DNA of 64,000 nucleotides. It comes from Streptomyces colonosanans (GTDB lineage: Bacteria > Actinomycetota > Actinomycetes > Streptomycetales > Streptomycetaceae). The stretch covers positions 186,001-250,000 of the forward strand of contig NZ_MLYP01000039.1 in assembly GCF_001866645.1 (NCBI RefSeq), read 5' to 3'. The stretch's first letter is position 1; the number at the start of each line of letters is the position of its first letter. Below the pieces are notes generated by a model. That model made no database searches and was not told where the DNA came from. It worked only from the letters and a program-made list of their open reading frames with translations. The translations under genes were made by a program, and so were the position numbers. Positions 16,022-24,446 of the stretch are shown piece after piece.

Positions 16022-16555
16022 CTAGCGGACGGTCTCCAGGACGTCCGAGGCACCCAGGGCGTCGGCGATCGCGGTGAGGGCGTCTTCGGGGTCCAGAGTG
16101 CGCAGCTGCTTCTCGTCGACACCGAGGTCGTCGAGGATCTCGCTGTCGCCCACGGGGCCGTGCGGCACGGCGGTGTCCGCTTCCGCACCGTCCTCGTCGT
16201 CGGCGCTCTCGGGCTCACCGTCTTCCGTGCCGTCCAGGTCGAGGGAGTCCAGGTCGGTGTCGTCGTCGCTGGGCTCCCTTCCGAGCAGTTCGTCCGTGAG
16301 CAGGATCTCGCCGTACGAGCTGCGGGCTGCGGCCGCGGCGTCCGAGACGTAGATACGAGGGTCGTCCTCGCCGTCCACGCGGACGAGTCCGAACCACGCG
16401 TCCTCCTGCTCGATGAGCACGAGCACCGTGTCGTCGTCGACCGAGGTGTCGCGGGCCAGGTCGGTCAGATCCGACAGGGTCTCCACATCATCGAGCTCTG
16501 TGTCGCTCGCTTCCCACCCGTCTTCGGTGCGCGCGAGCAGTGCGGCGAAGTACAC
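16022..16555 (-). CDS. tRNA adenosine deaminase-associated protein
   Basis: A 177-aa acidic protein. The N-terminal domain begins VYFAALLARTEDGWE and includes VLVLIEQEDAWFGLVRVDG. The middle is a long Asp/Glu run (about 105-150) and the C-terminus a helical tail (TAIADALGASDVLETV). Actinobacterial homologues are annotated by this name because they always precede tadA. GTG 16555 has GGGAGA at the right distance. Its stop TAG abuts the tadA start. Confidence 0.85.
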   Translation of the reverse strand: MYFAALLARTEDGWEASDTELDDVETLSDLTDLARDTSVDDDTVLVLIEQEDAWFGLVRVDGEDDPRIYVSDAAAAARSSYGEILLTDELLGREPSDDDTDLDSLDLDGTEDGEPESADDEDGAEADTAVPHGPVGDSEILDDLGVDEKQLRTLDPEDALTAIADALGASDVLETVR

Positions 16556-16585
16556 CGTGACTCTCCCACTGGTCAGAGGCGTGCC

Positions 16586-16625
16586 GGTTGGGGGTCCCCC
16601 CGGCGGAGGTTGTGGGCGGGGAGTG
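16586..16625. repeat. Streptomyces-type small palindromic repeat fragment
   Basis: GGGGGTCCCCCCGGCGGAGG followed by a G-rich stretch and CTTCTCCGAGCCCCAC resembles the short GGGGGTCCCC-headed repeats common between Streptomyces genes. It sits just before the deaminase-associated gene. The assignment is from memory. Confidence 0.4.
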
Positions 16626-16826
16626 CTTCTCCGAGCCCCACCCACCCGGAATCGTGGCAGAAACAAGGCGTTCAAGGGATGTCTTCGGCTCCCTGTGTCT
16701 GGCCGTTTTGATCGCGGATACTCCGATCAAGGCACTCCACTCACCAGCGCACTCATTGCCGCCATCAGCGGATCGTACGCGGCCCGGGGCCGTGTGGTCG
16801 TACAACCACCCCGGACGGCCGCGTCG

Positions 16827-17042
16827 CTACCAGCGGAAGGTGCGCATACGCATGGCGCGGCGCAGGCGCGCGACCTTGGCCCGGCGGGGCTGGACGCGGG
16901 CGCGCAGCTCCCGTGCCTCCGCGAGTTCACGCAGGAACCGGGCCCGGCGCCGCATGCGCTCGGCGTCTGTCTCCCGCGCTTCGCGGTCCTCGTGGGACTC
17001 CCGGTCCGGCATAGGCACACCACTCCATTGCATCCCTCTCAC
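16827..17042 (-). CDS. small basic protein, 71 aa
   Basis: A highly charged, helical protein (SHEDREARETDAERMRRRAR, then LRELAEARELRARVQPRR) ending in RMRTFRW. It probably forms one long coiled helix and may bind nucleic acid through its Arg-rich surface; that is inference. GTG 17042 has a GGAGGG Shine-Dalgarno; a shorter start at MPDRES is possible. It is divergent from upp. The function is unknown. Confidence 0.65.
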   Translation of the reverse strand: MRGMQWSGVPMPDRESHEDREARETDAERMRRRARFLRELAEARELRARVQPRRAKVARLRRAMRMRTFRW

Positions 17043-17172
17043 TTTCCCTCCGATGGGGGGTAGGAAGCCAGAGAGGGGTCGGATCCTGGACGAACCGGTT
17101 CCGCGCGGGGTGGTGGTGCCCTGCTCCTACGGGCGGCGCGGCGAGTGTGCGGGGCCCGGCTAGTGTGGGGGC

Positions 17173-17808
17173 ATGCGTCTCCATGTTGTCGACCACCCCC
17201 TCGTCGCCCACAAGCTCACCACGCTGCGCGACCAGCGCACCGACTCCGCGACCTTCCGTCGGCTCGCCGACGAGCTCGTCACCCTGCTCGCCTACGAGGC
17301 CACGCGGGACGTGCGCACCGAGCAGGTCGACATCGCGACGCCGGTCGCCCGGACCGCAGGCGTCAAGCTCTCCCATCCGCGCCCGCTGGTCGTGCCGATC
17401 CTGCGCGCCGGCCTCGGCATGCTCGACGGCATGGTCCGGCTGCTGCCGACCGCCGAGGTCGGCTTCCTGGGCATGATCCGCAACGAGGAGACGCTCCAGG
17501 CCTCCACGTACGCGACGCGCATGCCGGAGGACCTCTCGGGTCGCCAGGTGTACGTCCTGGACCCGATGCTCGCGACCGGCGGCACGCTCGTCGCGGCGAT
17601 CCAGGAGCTGATCAAGCGTGGCGCGGACGACGTGACCGCGGTGGTCCTGCTCGCCGCCCCGGAGGGTGTCGAGGTCATGGAGCGCGAACTGGCGGGCACA
17701 CCGGTCACGGTCGTGACGGCCGCCGTGGACGAGCGCCTCGACGAGAACGGCTACATCGTGCCGGGCCTGGGGGACGCGGGGGACCGGCTGTACGGAGCGG
17801 CGGAGTAA
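17173..17808 (+). CDS. upp: uracil phosphoribosyltransferase
   Basis: A 211-aa pyrimidine salvage enzyme (uracil + PRPP to UMP). The PRPP loop DPMLATGGTLVAAI lies at 130-143. The conserved PILRAGLGM (75-83) and the C-terminal GYIVPGLGDAGDR uracil-binding loop are intact. ATG 17173 is the natural start. It is a single gene. Confidence 0.97.
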   Translation: MRLHVVDHPLVAHKLTTLRDQRTDSATFRRLADELVTLLAYEATRDVRTEQVDIATPVARTAGVKLSHPRPLVVPILRAGLGMLDGMVRLLPTAEVGFLGMIRNEETLQASTYATRMPEDLSGRQVYVLDPMLATGGTLVAAIQELIKRGADDVTAVVLLAAPEGVEVMERELAGTPVTVVTAAVDERLDENGYIVPGLGDAGDRLYGAAE

Positions 17809-17879
17809 GTCGCGTTCGGGGCGGGGTGCGGTTCTCGTACGACGACCGCACCTGCGCCCTCAGACCGCGCAGGAGGGCC

Positions 17880-18530
17880 TCAGCAGCTCTTCTTGCCGCC
17901 CTTGCCCGCCGACGGGGACGGGGACGGTGACGACCCGGTCAGCGTCGCCAGGGCCTTGTCCGCGTCCGCCTTGCTTGTCAGCGACGTGAACCTGTCGCCC
18001 AGGACCAGGTCGACGGCGGTGTTCGTGCGGGTGTCCGTGCGGCGGTCGGCGGTCGCGAGCTGGGTGCCCAGGACCGGCAGCGAGGTGCCGAGGGAAGCCT
18101 TGGGGCCGATCAGTAGCCCGACGCCCGTGACCTTCTTGTCGTACTCCTGCGTCGCGTTGCCCACGTCGCCGATGCGGAAGCCGCGCTTCTGCAGTTCGTC
18201 CGCAGTCTCCTTGGCCAGGCCCGAGCGGGGCGTGGCGTTGAGGACGTTGACGGTGATCTGGGCGGGCGCGGGCAGTGCCCTGGCGGCGGTCGTGGGCGCC
18301 GCGCTCGGCTTAGCGCAGTTCACCTTCGAGCCGGCCGCCGAGGTCTTGCCGCCACCCGTGAAGACGTCGATGAGCTGCAGGGTCCCCCAGCCGGCCAGTC
18401 CGAGCGCGGCCACGGACGCGACGATCGCGAACACGAGCCTGCTGCGGCGCCGGGGTCGGCGCATCCGCGGGTACTTGTCCCCCGTGATCCGGTACTGGCC
18501 GCCCATGCCGGGAGGAGTCAGCATGCTCAT
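17880..18530 (-). CDS. LytR C-terminal domain (LytR_C) membrane protein
   Basis: A 216-aa protein. A short cytoplasmic Arg-rich stretch (PRMRRPRRRSR) is followed by one membrane helix (VFAIVASVAALGLAGWG) and an extracellular LytR_C domain (about 90-190: ITVNVLNATPRSGLAKETAD, ELQKRGFRIGDVGNAT). It ends with a Ser/Pro/Lys tail. LytR_C domains occur at the C-terminus of cell-wall glycopolymer ligases, but the catalytic LCP domain is absent. ATG 18530 or 18524 both fit. It is convergent with upp. The role at the envelope is inferred. Confidence 0.85.
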   Translation of the reverse strand: MSMLTPPGMGGQYRITGDKYPRMRRPRRRSRLVFAIVASVAALGLAGWGTLQLIDVFTGGGKTSAAGSKVNCAKPSAAPTTAARALPAPAQITVNVLNATPRSGLAKETADELQKRGFRIGDVGNATQEYDKKVTGVGLLIGPKASLGTSLPVLGTQLATADRRTDTRTNTAVDLVLGDRFTSLTSKADADKALATLTGSSPSPSPSAGKGGKKSC

Positions 18531-18658
18531 GGGCGCAGCGTAGTGCGCCCTGGCTGCAATGCCTACTAAATGATCTTTGGCTGCGGCTCAGTCCAACCCG
18601 AAAGGACCAAAGGGCCCCACGGACGGGCCCATGTCCGGTGAACCGGGTCCGGGAGAGG

Positions 18659-18955
18659 TCAGCCGAGTTCGAGGACCCTCGCGTGCAGGACCTGCCGCTG
18701 CTGAAGCGCTGCGCGGACCGCACGGTGGAGGCCGTCCTCCAGGTACAGGTCGCCCTGCCACTTCACGACGTGCGCGAAGAGGTCGCCGTAGAACGTCGAG
18801 TCCTCGGCGAGCAGGGTCTCCAGGTCCAGTTGCTGCTTGGTCGTCACGAGCTGATCGAGGCGGACCGGGCGCGGCGCGACGTCCGCCCACTGCCGGGTGC
18901 TTTCCCGGCCGTGGTCGGGGTACGGCCGGCCGTTTCCGATGCGCTTGAAGATCAC
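18659..18955 (-). CDS. conserved actinobacterial protein with DGLHRAVRAAL motif
   Basis: A 98-aa protein from GTG 18955, starting IFKRIGNGRPYPDHG. Residues about 68-85 read LYLEDGLHRAVRAAL, similar to the ParB/sulfiredoxin-like nucleotide-binding motif (DG.HR). As far as I remember, some pipelines call homologues VapB-type antitoxins, but I see no partner toxin gene beside it, so I do not adopt that label. It is a single gene with a 284-bp empty gap upstream. The function is unknown. Confidence 0.7.
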   Translation of the reverse strand: MIFKRIGNGRPYPDHGRESTRQWADVAPRPVRLDQLVTTKQQLDLETLLAEDSTFYGDLFAHVVKWQGDLYLEDGLHRAVRAALQQRQVLHARVLELG

Positions 18956-19239
18956 ACGGAAAGCCTACCGGCCAAGACGTTCCGGGCGCAGCCATGGCGA
19001 CGGAGTGCGAGGCCGGAAAACACGCGGTAATTGGGGGCGAAGCGGGATAGGTTGCCGCGGAATGTGCGACGGCGGGACCGTATCGAGGGCCGTCGCCCCG
19101 AGCGCGCGGAGCGTTTCCGCGTCCGGCTGCCGTCGTACGCGCCGATCCGCAAGATCACCCGTTCGGTTGCCGGGCGAGGCGGGGCGATCGGCGGGGGAGG
19201 GCGGCTGCCCGGTGCGGGGCAGCCGTCGTGCGCTGCGCG

Positions 19240-19392
19240 CTACTCGCGGTCCCCGTCCCGCGGGAGGGCCGGAAGGGCTTCCTCCGGGGTCTCGTGTTCG
19301 GGCTCGGTTTTCGGTTTCGGTCGTGGCTTCGCACTGCGTGCGGCCTCGGCCCGCAGCAGGGCGAGCAGGACCGCGTACGGATCGCTCGGCAT
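19240..19392 (-). CDS. small acidic protein, 50 aa
   Basis: ATG 19392 to TAG 19240 encodes MPSDPYAVLLALLRAEAARS, then a Lys/Pro/Glu-rich tail (AKPRPKPKTEPEHETPEEAL). Codon use is normal for Streptomyces, with G/C at nearly all third positions. It follows a secreted-type protein gene on the same strand by 51 bp. The function is unknown. Confidence 0.65.
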   Translation of the reverse strand: MPSDPYAVLLALLRAEAARSAKPRPKPKTEPEHETPEEALPALPRDGDRE

Positions 19393-19443
19393 GTCGGTGT
19401 CCTCGTGTCGCTGCGAGAGGTGGCGTTCGTGGAGCCGGACCTG

Positions 19444-19815
19444 TCAGCACAGGAGGACGACGGTGCGCAGGGCGTACAGCGCGGAGGAGCACGGCGCGGG
19501 TCCCGGGGCGGGCAGGAGGAGGCCGTCCGGCGGGGACGGCGGCCAGGCGTCGAGCCGCGGCACCGGCCGCGGCGGCGCGAGGGTCCGGTGGCCCGAAAGG
19601 CCCGCGGGACGCAGCGCGGTGGCGAGCGCGTCGTGCTCCGCGTCGCACGCCTGAGCCGTGGACACCGCGAAGGACCCGTCCTCCACCGCCTCCGCGTGCG
19701 TGCCGGCCGCGAGCAACAGCGCGACGAGCACTGAAAGCACCCGCAGCCAGGCGTACCGACGAGCGGTGCGGGGGTGCTGCGGGGCGGGGCTCACGAGAGG
19801 GCATGTGCCCGCCAC
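19444..19815 (-). CDS. hypothetical exported or membrane protein
   Basis: A product of up to 123 aa. An Arg-containing N-terminus leads to one hydrophobic helix (WLRVLSVLVALLLAAGTHAE) that could be a signal peptide. Then comes a Pro-rich region and a C-terminus CSSALYALRTVVLLC. GTG 19794 (MSPAPQHPR) is an equally good start and gives a more normal signal peptide. Codon bias supports coding. The function is not recognised. It is probably in one unit with the 50-aa gene downstream. Confidence 0.55.
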   Translation of the reverse strand: MAGTCPLVSPAPQHPRTARRYAWLRVLSVLVALLLAAGTHAEAVEDGSFAVSTAQACDAEHDALATALRPAGLSGHRTLAPPRPVPRLDAWPPSPPDGLLLPAPGPAPCSSALYALRTVVLLC

Positions 19816-19897
19816 GCACGCACCGTTCAGCGTGTCGACACCGAGAATCGCTCTCTCGAGCTACCTGTGGGGCGCGAAATTGACGTGGTGCACCGGT

Positions 19898-20575
19898 TCA
19901 CGCCGTACGCGGGATCCGCTGCGCACGGCCGTGGAGCCGGAGCGCCGTGACGATCTCGACGATGGCGACCGCGACCAGCCACCAGCCGGCGACCAGGGTG
20001 AGCACGGCGATCGAGGTGAACGGCGAGGTGATCAGCACGATCCCCGCGATGAAGGTGACGACGCCGAGGAAGGCCTGCCAGCCGCGCGAGGGCATGGCGG
20101 GGTCGTGGGCGGCGGCCAGGGTGTGGGTGATCCCGCGGATCAGCCAGCCGATGCCGATCCACAACGCGAGCAGCAGGATCGACTCCAACTGGCCCCGGAA
20201 GCAGAACAGGCCCAACAGGATCGACAGGGCACCGCTGATGAAGGCCAGGACACGCAGCGAGGTCGCCTTGTGCGTGCCGAAGGCGGCCGCCAACTGGAGC
20301 ACACCGCTGATGATGAGGTAGATGCCGAAGATGACCCCGGCGACGAGCAGGGACGGGCCCGGCCAGGCCAGGACCACGATCCCCAGGATCAGGGAGGCGA
20401 CGCCGGTGGCCAGGACGACCTGCCAGGCGGTGCGGGAGAGGGTGTGCAGGAACCCCTCGAAGGGTGGCTCCATGTCGCCCGGGTGCGGGGTGGGCGCGTG
20501 CGTGTCACGCGCGGCATGGACGCGGCGGTCGTCGTATTCCGGCCCCCAGGAGGAGCCGCTCGGTGCGTCGGTCAT
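19898..20575 (-). CDS. HdeD family membrane protein
   Basis: A 225-aa protein. A hydrophilic N-terminus of about 50 residues is followed by six membrane helices in three pairs (GVASLILGIVVLAWPGPSLL, GVIFGIYLIISGVLQLAAAF and so on). This is the HdeD/DUF308 fold, named for E. coli acid-resistance HdeD. The repeated helix-hairpin pattern is clear. ATG 20575 starts MTDAPSG. It is a single gene. The role in Streptomyces is unknown; acid stress is only suggested by the name. Confidence 0.88.
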   Translation of the reverse strand: MTDAPSGSSWGPEYDDRRVHAARDTHAPTPHPGDMEPPFEGFLHTLSRTAWQVVLATGVASLILGIVVLAWPGPSLLVAGVIFGIYLIISGVLQLAAAFGTHKATSLRVLAFISGALSILLGLFCFRGQLESILLLALWIGIGWLIRGITHTLAAAHDPAMPSRGWQAFLGVVTFIAGIVLITSPFTSIAVLTLVAGWWLVAVAIVEIVTALRLHGRAQRIPRTA

Positions 20576-20716
20576 GATCCATGCTTGGACCGGGCACGGG
20601 CGCCCCGCCACCTCGGGCGGTCCACCCGGCTGACGGCTGCCGGCCAGCGGCCTTGGTGCCTTCGCCACGGCTGAGGGCACGGACCGTGCCGCACGAGGTG
20701 GTACCGCGAGCCGTGT

Positions 20717-21703
20717 CTAACCGGTTTCCGTCAGCCGGGAACCCGCCGACGTGCGGCGATAGAGCACCGCTCGCCCGGACCGGGCGCGGGCGACGAGACC
20801 CGCCTGGTGCAGCACGCCCAGGTGGTACGACACCGTGGCAGGGCTGAGGAAGTGGCCTGCCGCGAGCTGTGCGGTGGACGTCGGTCGCGCCAGCGCCGCG
20901 AGCAGCCCTGCGCGGGTGGGGCCGAGCAGTCTGGCCAGCTCGGCGGTGGGGGCGGTCGGCGCCGTGGCCCTGTCACGCGCGGGGTAGGCCAGCAACGGCG
21001 GCCTCCGTTCGCCCTGCACCGGGTCCACGGCCACGCCCGGCCCCGGCGCCACCAGCGACGGCACCATGACCACCAGGGGCACGTCCAGCCTCACCGTGAA
21101 CCGGCTCTCGACGCGCAGCGTGCCGTCGGCCCACCGGATGCCGGGGTGCAGCGAGTTGAAGAGTGCGGCCGCGCCGCGCCGGGCCAGCACACCGGCGCAC
21201 CGGTCGACCTCCGATTCCAGGGCGGTCCTCGCGGCCTCCCAGTGCGGGGCGAAGGCCAGGTCCCAGTAGCGCCGCAGTTCTTCTGCGGCCTGCCGGGCGA
21301 CATGTCCACCACCCCGGGCCATCGCCCGCCGCACCTCCGGGAGCAGCTCCGATCCGGCCAGGCCGTTGCACGGGCGGCCGTCGCGCAAAGCCCTCAGCTC
21401 GCTCAGGACACGCTCGGGCGGGGTGGACCGGACCCGCTCCAGTTCCTCCTCGACGGTGGGAGCCGACCCGGACGGGTGCGGATTGAGGAAATCCGGCACG
21501 TAGCCGCCGCCGTCCAGGGCCAGCTCGGACAGCAGCGGCAGCCGTGCCCGGCGCAGCACGCGCCGGGCACGCGCGACCCACGGATCGGCGTTCGAGCCCT
21601 GGCGCAGGCCCCACGGGAGCAGCGTCGCCGAGACCTCGTGCAACGGCGAGATCGCGAAGCGGGAGCAGGCCAACCCTGTGGCGTCCATGGTGAGTTCGAT
21701 CAT
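20717..21703 (-). CDS. ArsR-type winged-helix regulator with large N-terminal domain (DUF5937-like)
   Basis: A 328-aa protein. The N-terminal 240 residues form an alpha/beta domain starting MIELTMDATGLACSRFAISP, with LHEVSATLLPW. The C-terminal 75 residues are an ArsR winged helix (GPTRAGLLAALARPTSTAQL, LSPATVSYHLGVLHQAGLVA, RSGRAVLYRRT). The reading frame stays open far upstream on this strand, but that part is antisense to the hydrolase gene, so ATG 21703 is the start. It is divergent from the exported hydrolase, which it may control. Confidence 0.85.
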   Translation of the reverse strand: MIELTMDATGLACSRFAISPLHEVSATLLPWGLRQGSNADPWVARARRVLRRARLPLLSELALDGGGYVPDFLNPHPSGSAPTVEEELERVRSTPPERVLSELRALRDGRPCNGLAGSELLPEVRRAMARGGGHVARQAAEELRRYWDLAFAPHWEAARTALESEVDRCAGVLARRGAAALFNSLHPGIRWADGTLRVESRFTVRLDVPLVVMVPSLVAPGPGVAVDPVQGERRPPLLAYPARDRATAPTAPTAELARLLGPTRAGLLAALARPTSTAQLAAGHFLSPATVSYHLGVLHQAGLVARARSGRAVLYRRTSAGSRLTETG

Positions 21704-21886
21704 GGCCCCCGCTGCCTCTCGTCCGTGATGCCTTCGAACCTGCTCGAATCGTGGCACGGAAGCTCGCCTTGGCGGGCATGCTCGGCCAGTCTGGTGGCCC
21801 ACGGGGACGAGGGTGCGCTCGGGCGCGAGGGATGCGGGGGGCTGCGGGGGATGTGGGGAACACGGAGGGGCCGGAAGGTACGGGGG

Positions 21887-23275
21887 ATGCCAAGGCCCGG
21901 AGTGCCGGCGGCGCTCGCACTGGCCGCCGCCGGCGTGCTGACGCTGTCGTGTACGTCGACGGCGCAGGACCGGGCAGCCGCGGCGCCGGCCGGGGGGAGC
22001 GGGGGACTCTCCGGTGCCGCGGCCTGCCCGGGCCTGGACGGCTTCAGCTGCGCCATGCTCACGGTCCCGCTCGCCCACGGCGGCGGCGTGCCGGGTCGGC
22101 TGCGCCTGAAGGTCGCGATGGCGGACAACACAAAGGCCCCGAAGGGCGTACTGCTGTTCCTGACGGGCGGTCCGGGGCAGCCGGGTGTGCCCTTCGTGGA
22201 ACGGATGAGCCAGCGGTTGGCTCCGGTGCTGAAGGACTACCGCCTCGTCATGATCGACCAGCGCGGCACCGGCGCGGGCGCGCTGCAATGCCCGCAGTTG
22301 CAGCAGGAGATGGGGTCGTCCGATCTCACGCCGCCCACCACGCGGGCGGTGACGGACTGCGCCGCGGACATCGGCCCGGACCGCCGTTTCTACGGTACCG
22401 GTGACACGGTCGCCGACCTGGAGCTGCTGCGCCGGGCACTGGGCGTGCGGACGATGACGCTCGACGGCGTCTCGTACGGCACGTACACCGCCGAACGGTA
22501 CGCCCTGGCGTACCCGCAGCACGTGGCGCGGCTGGTGCTGGACTCGGTGGTGCCGCAGACCGGATACGACCCGATGGACCGTGCCGCCCTGCGCGCGGCG
22601 CCGCGCGTGCTGACGGCGGCCTGCGAGGCGACCGGCTGCACCACGGACCCGGCGGCGGATCTGGCCGAGGTGGTGCGCAGGTACGACAACGGGGTCGACG
22701 TGATCGATGCCCTGACCACCTGGGAGTTCGTGGACCCGGACTACGCGGCGATGATCGGCGCCCTGCATACGGCGGCGGGCGGCGACCCCGGGCCGCTGCG
22801 GGGCCTGATCGCGGGCGTACGGCAGGGAAGCGCGGCGAGCGCGGAGGAGCTGAGCCAGGGATTGCACGCCTCGACGCTGTGCCTGGACGGGCGCTATCCG
22901 TGGGGCAGGTCGGACACCCCGGTGGCGGGGCGGCGGGCGGCGCTGGAGAAGGCGGGCGCGGAGCTGACACCGGCCGACTACGGCCCCTTCGACGCGGCCA
23001 CGGCGACGGGCCTCGGTTCGATGCTCGGCTGTCTGCACTGGCCGCGTACGCCGGTGCCGCCGCTGCCGCCGGAGCACCGCCGGCTTCCGGGTGTACCGGT
23101 ACTGCTGCTCGGCGGGGACCGGGACCTGTCGACGCCGCTGGAATGGCTGTACGACCAGAAGAAGCTGACACCGCGGGCCCGGGTCGTGGTGGTGCCGGGT
23201 GCGGCGCACTCGGTGCAGAGCAGGGCCGACGGCACGGGCCGTCAGGCGGTGTTCGACTTCCTCTCGGAGCGCTGA
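21887..23275 (+). CDS. exported alpha/beta hydrolase (tripeptidyl aminopeptidase-like, S33)
   Basis: A 462-aa protein. The signal sequence (about 1-21) ends LTLSC, an imperfect lipobox, so it may be a lipoprotein. The hydrolase core has FLTGGPGQPG (oxyanion hole), the MIDQRGTGA strand and GVSYGTY with nucleophile Ser196. The late GGDRDLSTP acid and GAAHS histidine complete the triad. Four or more extra cysteines suit an exported protein. The family in Streptomyces includes tripeptidyl aminopeptidases. Start 21887 gives the signal peptide directly. Confidence 0.88.
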   Translation: MPRPGVPAALALAAAGVLTLSCTSTAQDRAAAAPAGGSGGLSGAAACPGLDGFSCAMLTVPLAHGGGVPGRLRLKVAMADNTKAPKGVLLFLTGGPGQPGVPFVERMSQRLAPVLKDYRLVMIDQRGTGAGALQCPQLQQEMGSSDLTPPTTRAVTDCAADIGPDRRFYGTGDTVADLELLRRALGVRTMTLDGVSYGTYTAERYALAYPQHVARLVLDSVVPQTGYDPMDRAALRAAPRVLTAACEATGCTTDPAADLAEVVRRYDNGVDVIDALTTWEFVDPDYAAMIGALHTAAGGDPGPLRGLIAGVRQGSAASAEELSQGLHASTLCLDGRYPWGRSDTPVAGRRAALEKAGAELTPADYGPFDAATATGLGSMLGCLHWPRTPVPPLPPEHRRLPGVPVLLLGGDRDLSTPLEWLYDQKKLTPRARVVVVPGAAHSVQSRADGTGRQAVFDFLSER

Positions 23276-23336
23276 TCGGGAGCCGCCCGGAGCCGGCGGA
23301 AAACCAACTGCGACGGAAAGTGGAAGGGAACACGAC

Positions 23337-23370
23337 GAGGGCCCCGACCGGTGAACCGGTCGGGGCCCTC
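23337..23370. terminator. hairpin terminator at the left border of the tRNA-Ser relic
   Basis: GAGGGCCCCGACCGGT and ACCGGTCGGGGCCCTC form a perfect 16-bp stem with a GA loop, 21 bp outside the tRNA-Ser half copy. It probably was the original tRNA-Ser terminator and now also ends the hydrolase transcript. Confidence 0.8.
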
Positions 23371-23390
23371 GTCTGCCCTGCTGGGCGGCT

Positions 23391-23444
23391 GCGGAGGATA
23401 CGAGATTCGAACTCGTGAGGGGTTGCCCCCAATACGCTTTTCAA
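23391..23444 (-). repeat. attachment-site copy: 3' half of tRNA-Ser(GGA)
   Basis: Bases 23391-23432 are identical to 27299-27340, the 3' end of the intact tRNA. After one mismatch, 7 more matches and another mismatch, the similarity ends in the anticodon loop. It marks the distal junction (att) of a relic integrative element. Confidence 0.9.
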
Positions 23445-23548
23445 CTGTTCGTCCGGCTGTCCGCTGGCGGTCACGTGCGTCCTGACCTGTGGCTGAGCGG
23501 CCCGCAGGCTTGGCTTCGAACGGCGCTGGACGGGGGTGAATGCAACCA

Positions 23549-23560
23549 GAACTGCAACCA
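23549..23560 (+). repeat. element-end direct repeat, left copy
   Basis: GAACTGCAACCA, with a second TGCAACCA 12 bp before it (23541-23548). The right copy is at 27225-27236. Confidence 0.5.
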
Positions 23561-23625
23561 TCGCCACTTGGTTGGGTCGGTTGCCTGAACCCCTTCCGCG
23601 ACCACCGACGAGTGGTGCCGCTGGA

Positions 23626-24312
23626 TCACCTGGCGCGGTACGCCCGTAGGAACGCCGCAACGCCGCCTGTGATCAAGCGGTTGGTCTCCTCCTTCGGTAG
23701 CGGGAGGACACCGTAGTGCGAGAGCTGCACGATCGAGTGTGAGGTCAGGGTCATGAAGTGAGCACCCGCCATGGCGGCGTCGCCGTGCACATCGATCAGG
23801 CCTGCAGTGGCGAGGCCTGCCATAGCGTCGGCGAGCGCGTGGCCGACCGGGCCCGGTCCGGCGTCCTTCCACGCCTCCAGCGCCTCGGGCGGCACGTGGT
23901 CGGCCTCGGCGTGGATGTGGCGGACGAGCGCAAAGTGGTCCGGATAGTCGGCCATCAGTCCGACGAACATGCGGGCCAGGGCGACGAGGTCGCGCTCCAG
24001 GTCGTCCGGTTGCGGCGGGTGTTCCGGGTCCAGCAGGGCGTGCATCCGGGTGAGTTGGGCGTCCCGCACCTCGCCCGATGTCCAAGTGACGACGGTGCGG
24101 AAGAGCTCCGCCTTGCCGCCCGGGAAGTGGTTGTAGAGCGTGCGCGTCGAGACGCCGGCCGCAGCGGCGAGCGCATCGACCGAGGCGCGCGTGTAGCCCT
24201 CGCGGCCGAAGACCGCGCAGGCCGCGCCCGCGATGGCGAGCTGCTTCGCCAGCTTCCGGGGCGGGACTTCGCGTCGCGCCCTCTCCAGCCGGGCATCGTT
24301 GCCGCTGCCCAC
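23626..24312 (-). CDS. TetR family regulator
   Basis: A 228-aa protein. The helix-turn-helix (about 30-75) contains YTRASVDALAAAAGVSTRTL and YNHFPGGKAELF. The ligand domain follows, with an FVGLMADYPDHFALVRHIHA helix. GTG 24312 has AAGGAGG five nt before it. It is divergent from the FMN reductase-MFS operon across a 134-bp region that holds three 21-bp spaced palindromes, its likely operators. Confidence 0.9.
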   Translation of the reverse strand: MGSGNDARLERARREVPPRKLAKQLAIAGAACAVFGREGYTRASVDALAAAAGVSTRTLYNHFPGGKAELFRTVVTWTSGEVRDAQLTRMHALLDPEHPPQPDDLERDLVALARMFVGLMADYPDHFALVRHIHAEADHVPPEALEAWKDAGPGPVGHALADAMAGLATAGLIDVHGDAAMAGAHFMTLTSHSIVQLSHYGVLPLPKEETNRLITGGVAAFLRAYRAR

Positions 24313-24332
24313 ATGTGCCTCCTTGCTATCTA

Positions 24333-24386
24333 CAACGAGCGTTGCATTTCTAACAACGAACGTTGCATTTTTAACAACGCACGTTG
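24333..24386. promoter_or_regulatory. three tandem 21-bp operator units (CAACG-NN-CGTTG)
   Basis: Palindromes CAACGAGCGTTG (24333-24344), CAACGAACGTTG (24354-24365) and CAACGCACGTTG (24375-24386) repeat with an exact 21-bp period, two turns of DNA. They lie between divergent tetR and the reductase-exporter operon. Confidence 0.8.
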
Positions 24387-24446
24387 TACTTTACCGGAGT
24401 GGGGGCCGCAGCGGGCGGCCGACCCGCCCAACGAGGGGATATCGCC

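Noticed and set aside
18659..18955. VapB antitoxin of a toxin-antitoxin pair
   Set aside because: No toxin gene lies next to it and the sequence has no DNA-binding motif; the DG-HR motif points elsewhere.
20717..23209. 830-codon continuous minus-strand frame
   Set aside because: Only the last 328 codons form a protein (ArsR-type); the remainder is antisense to the exported hydrolase.
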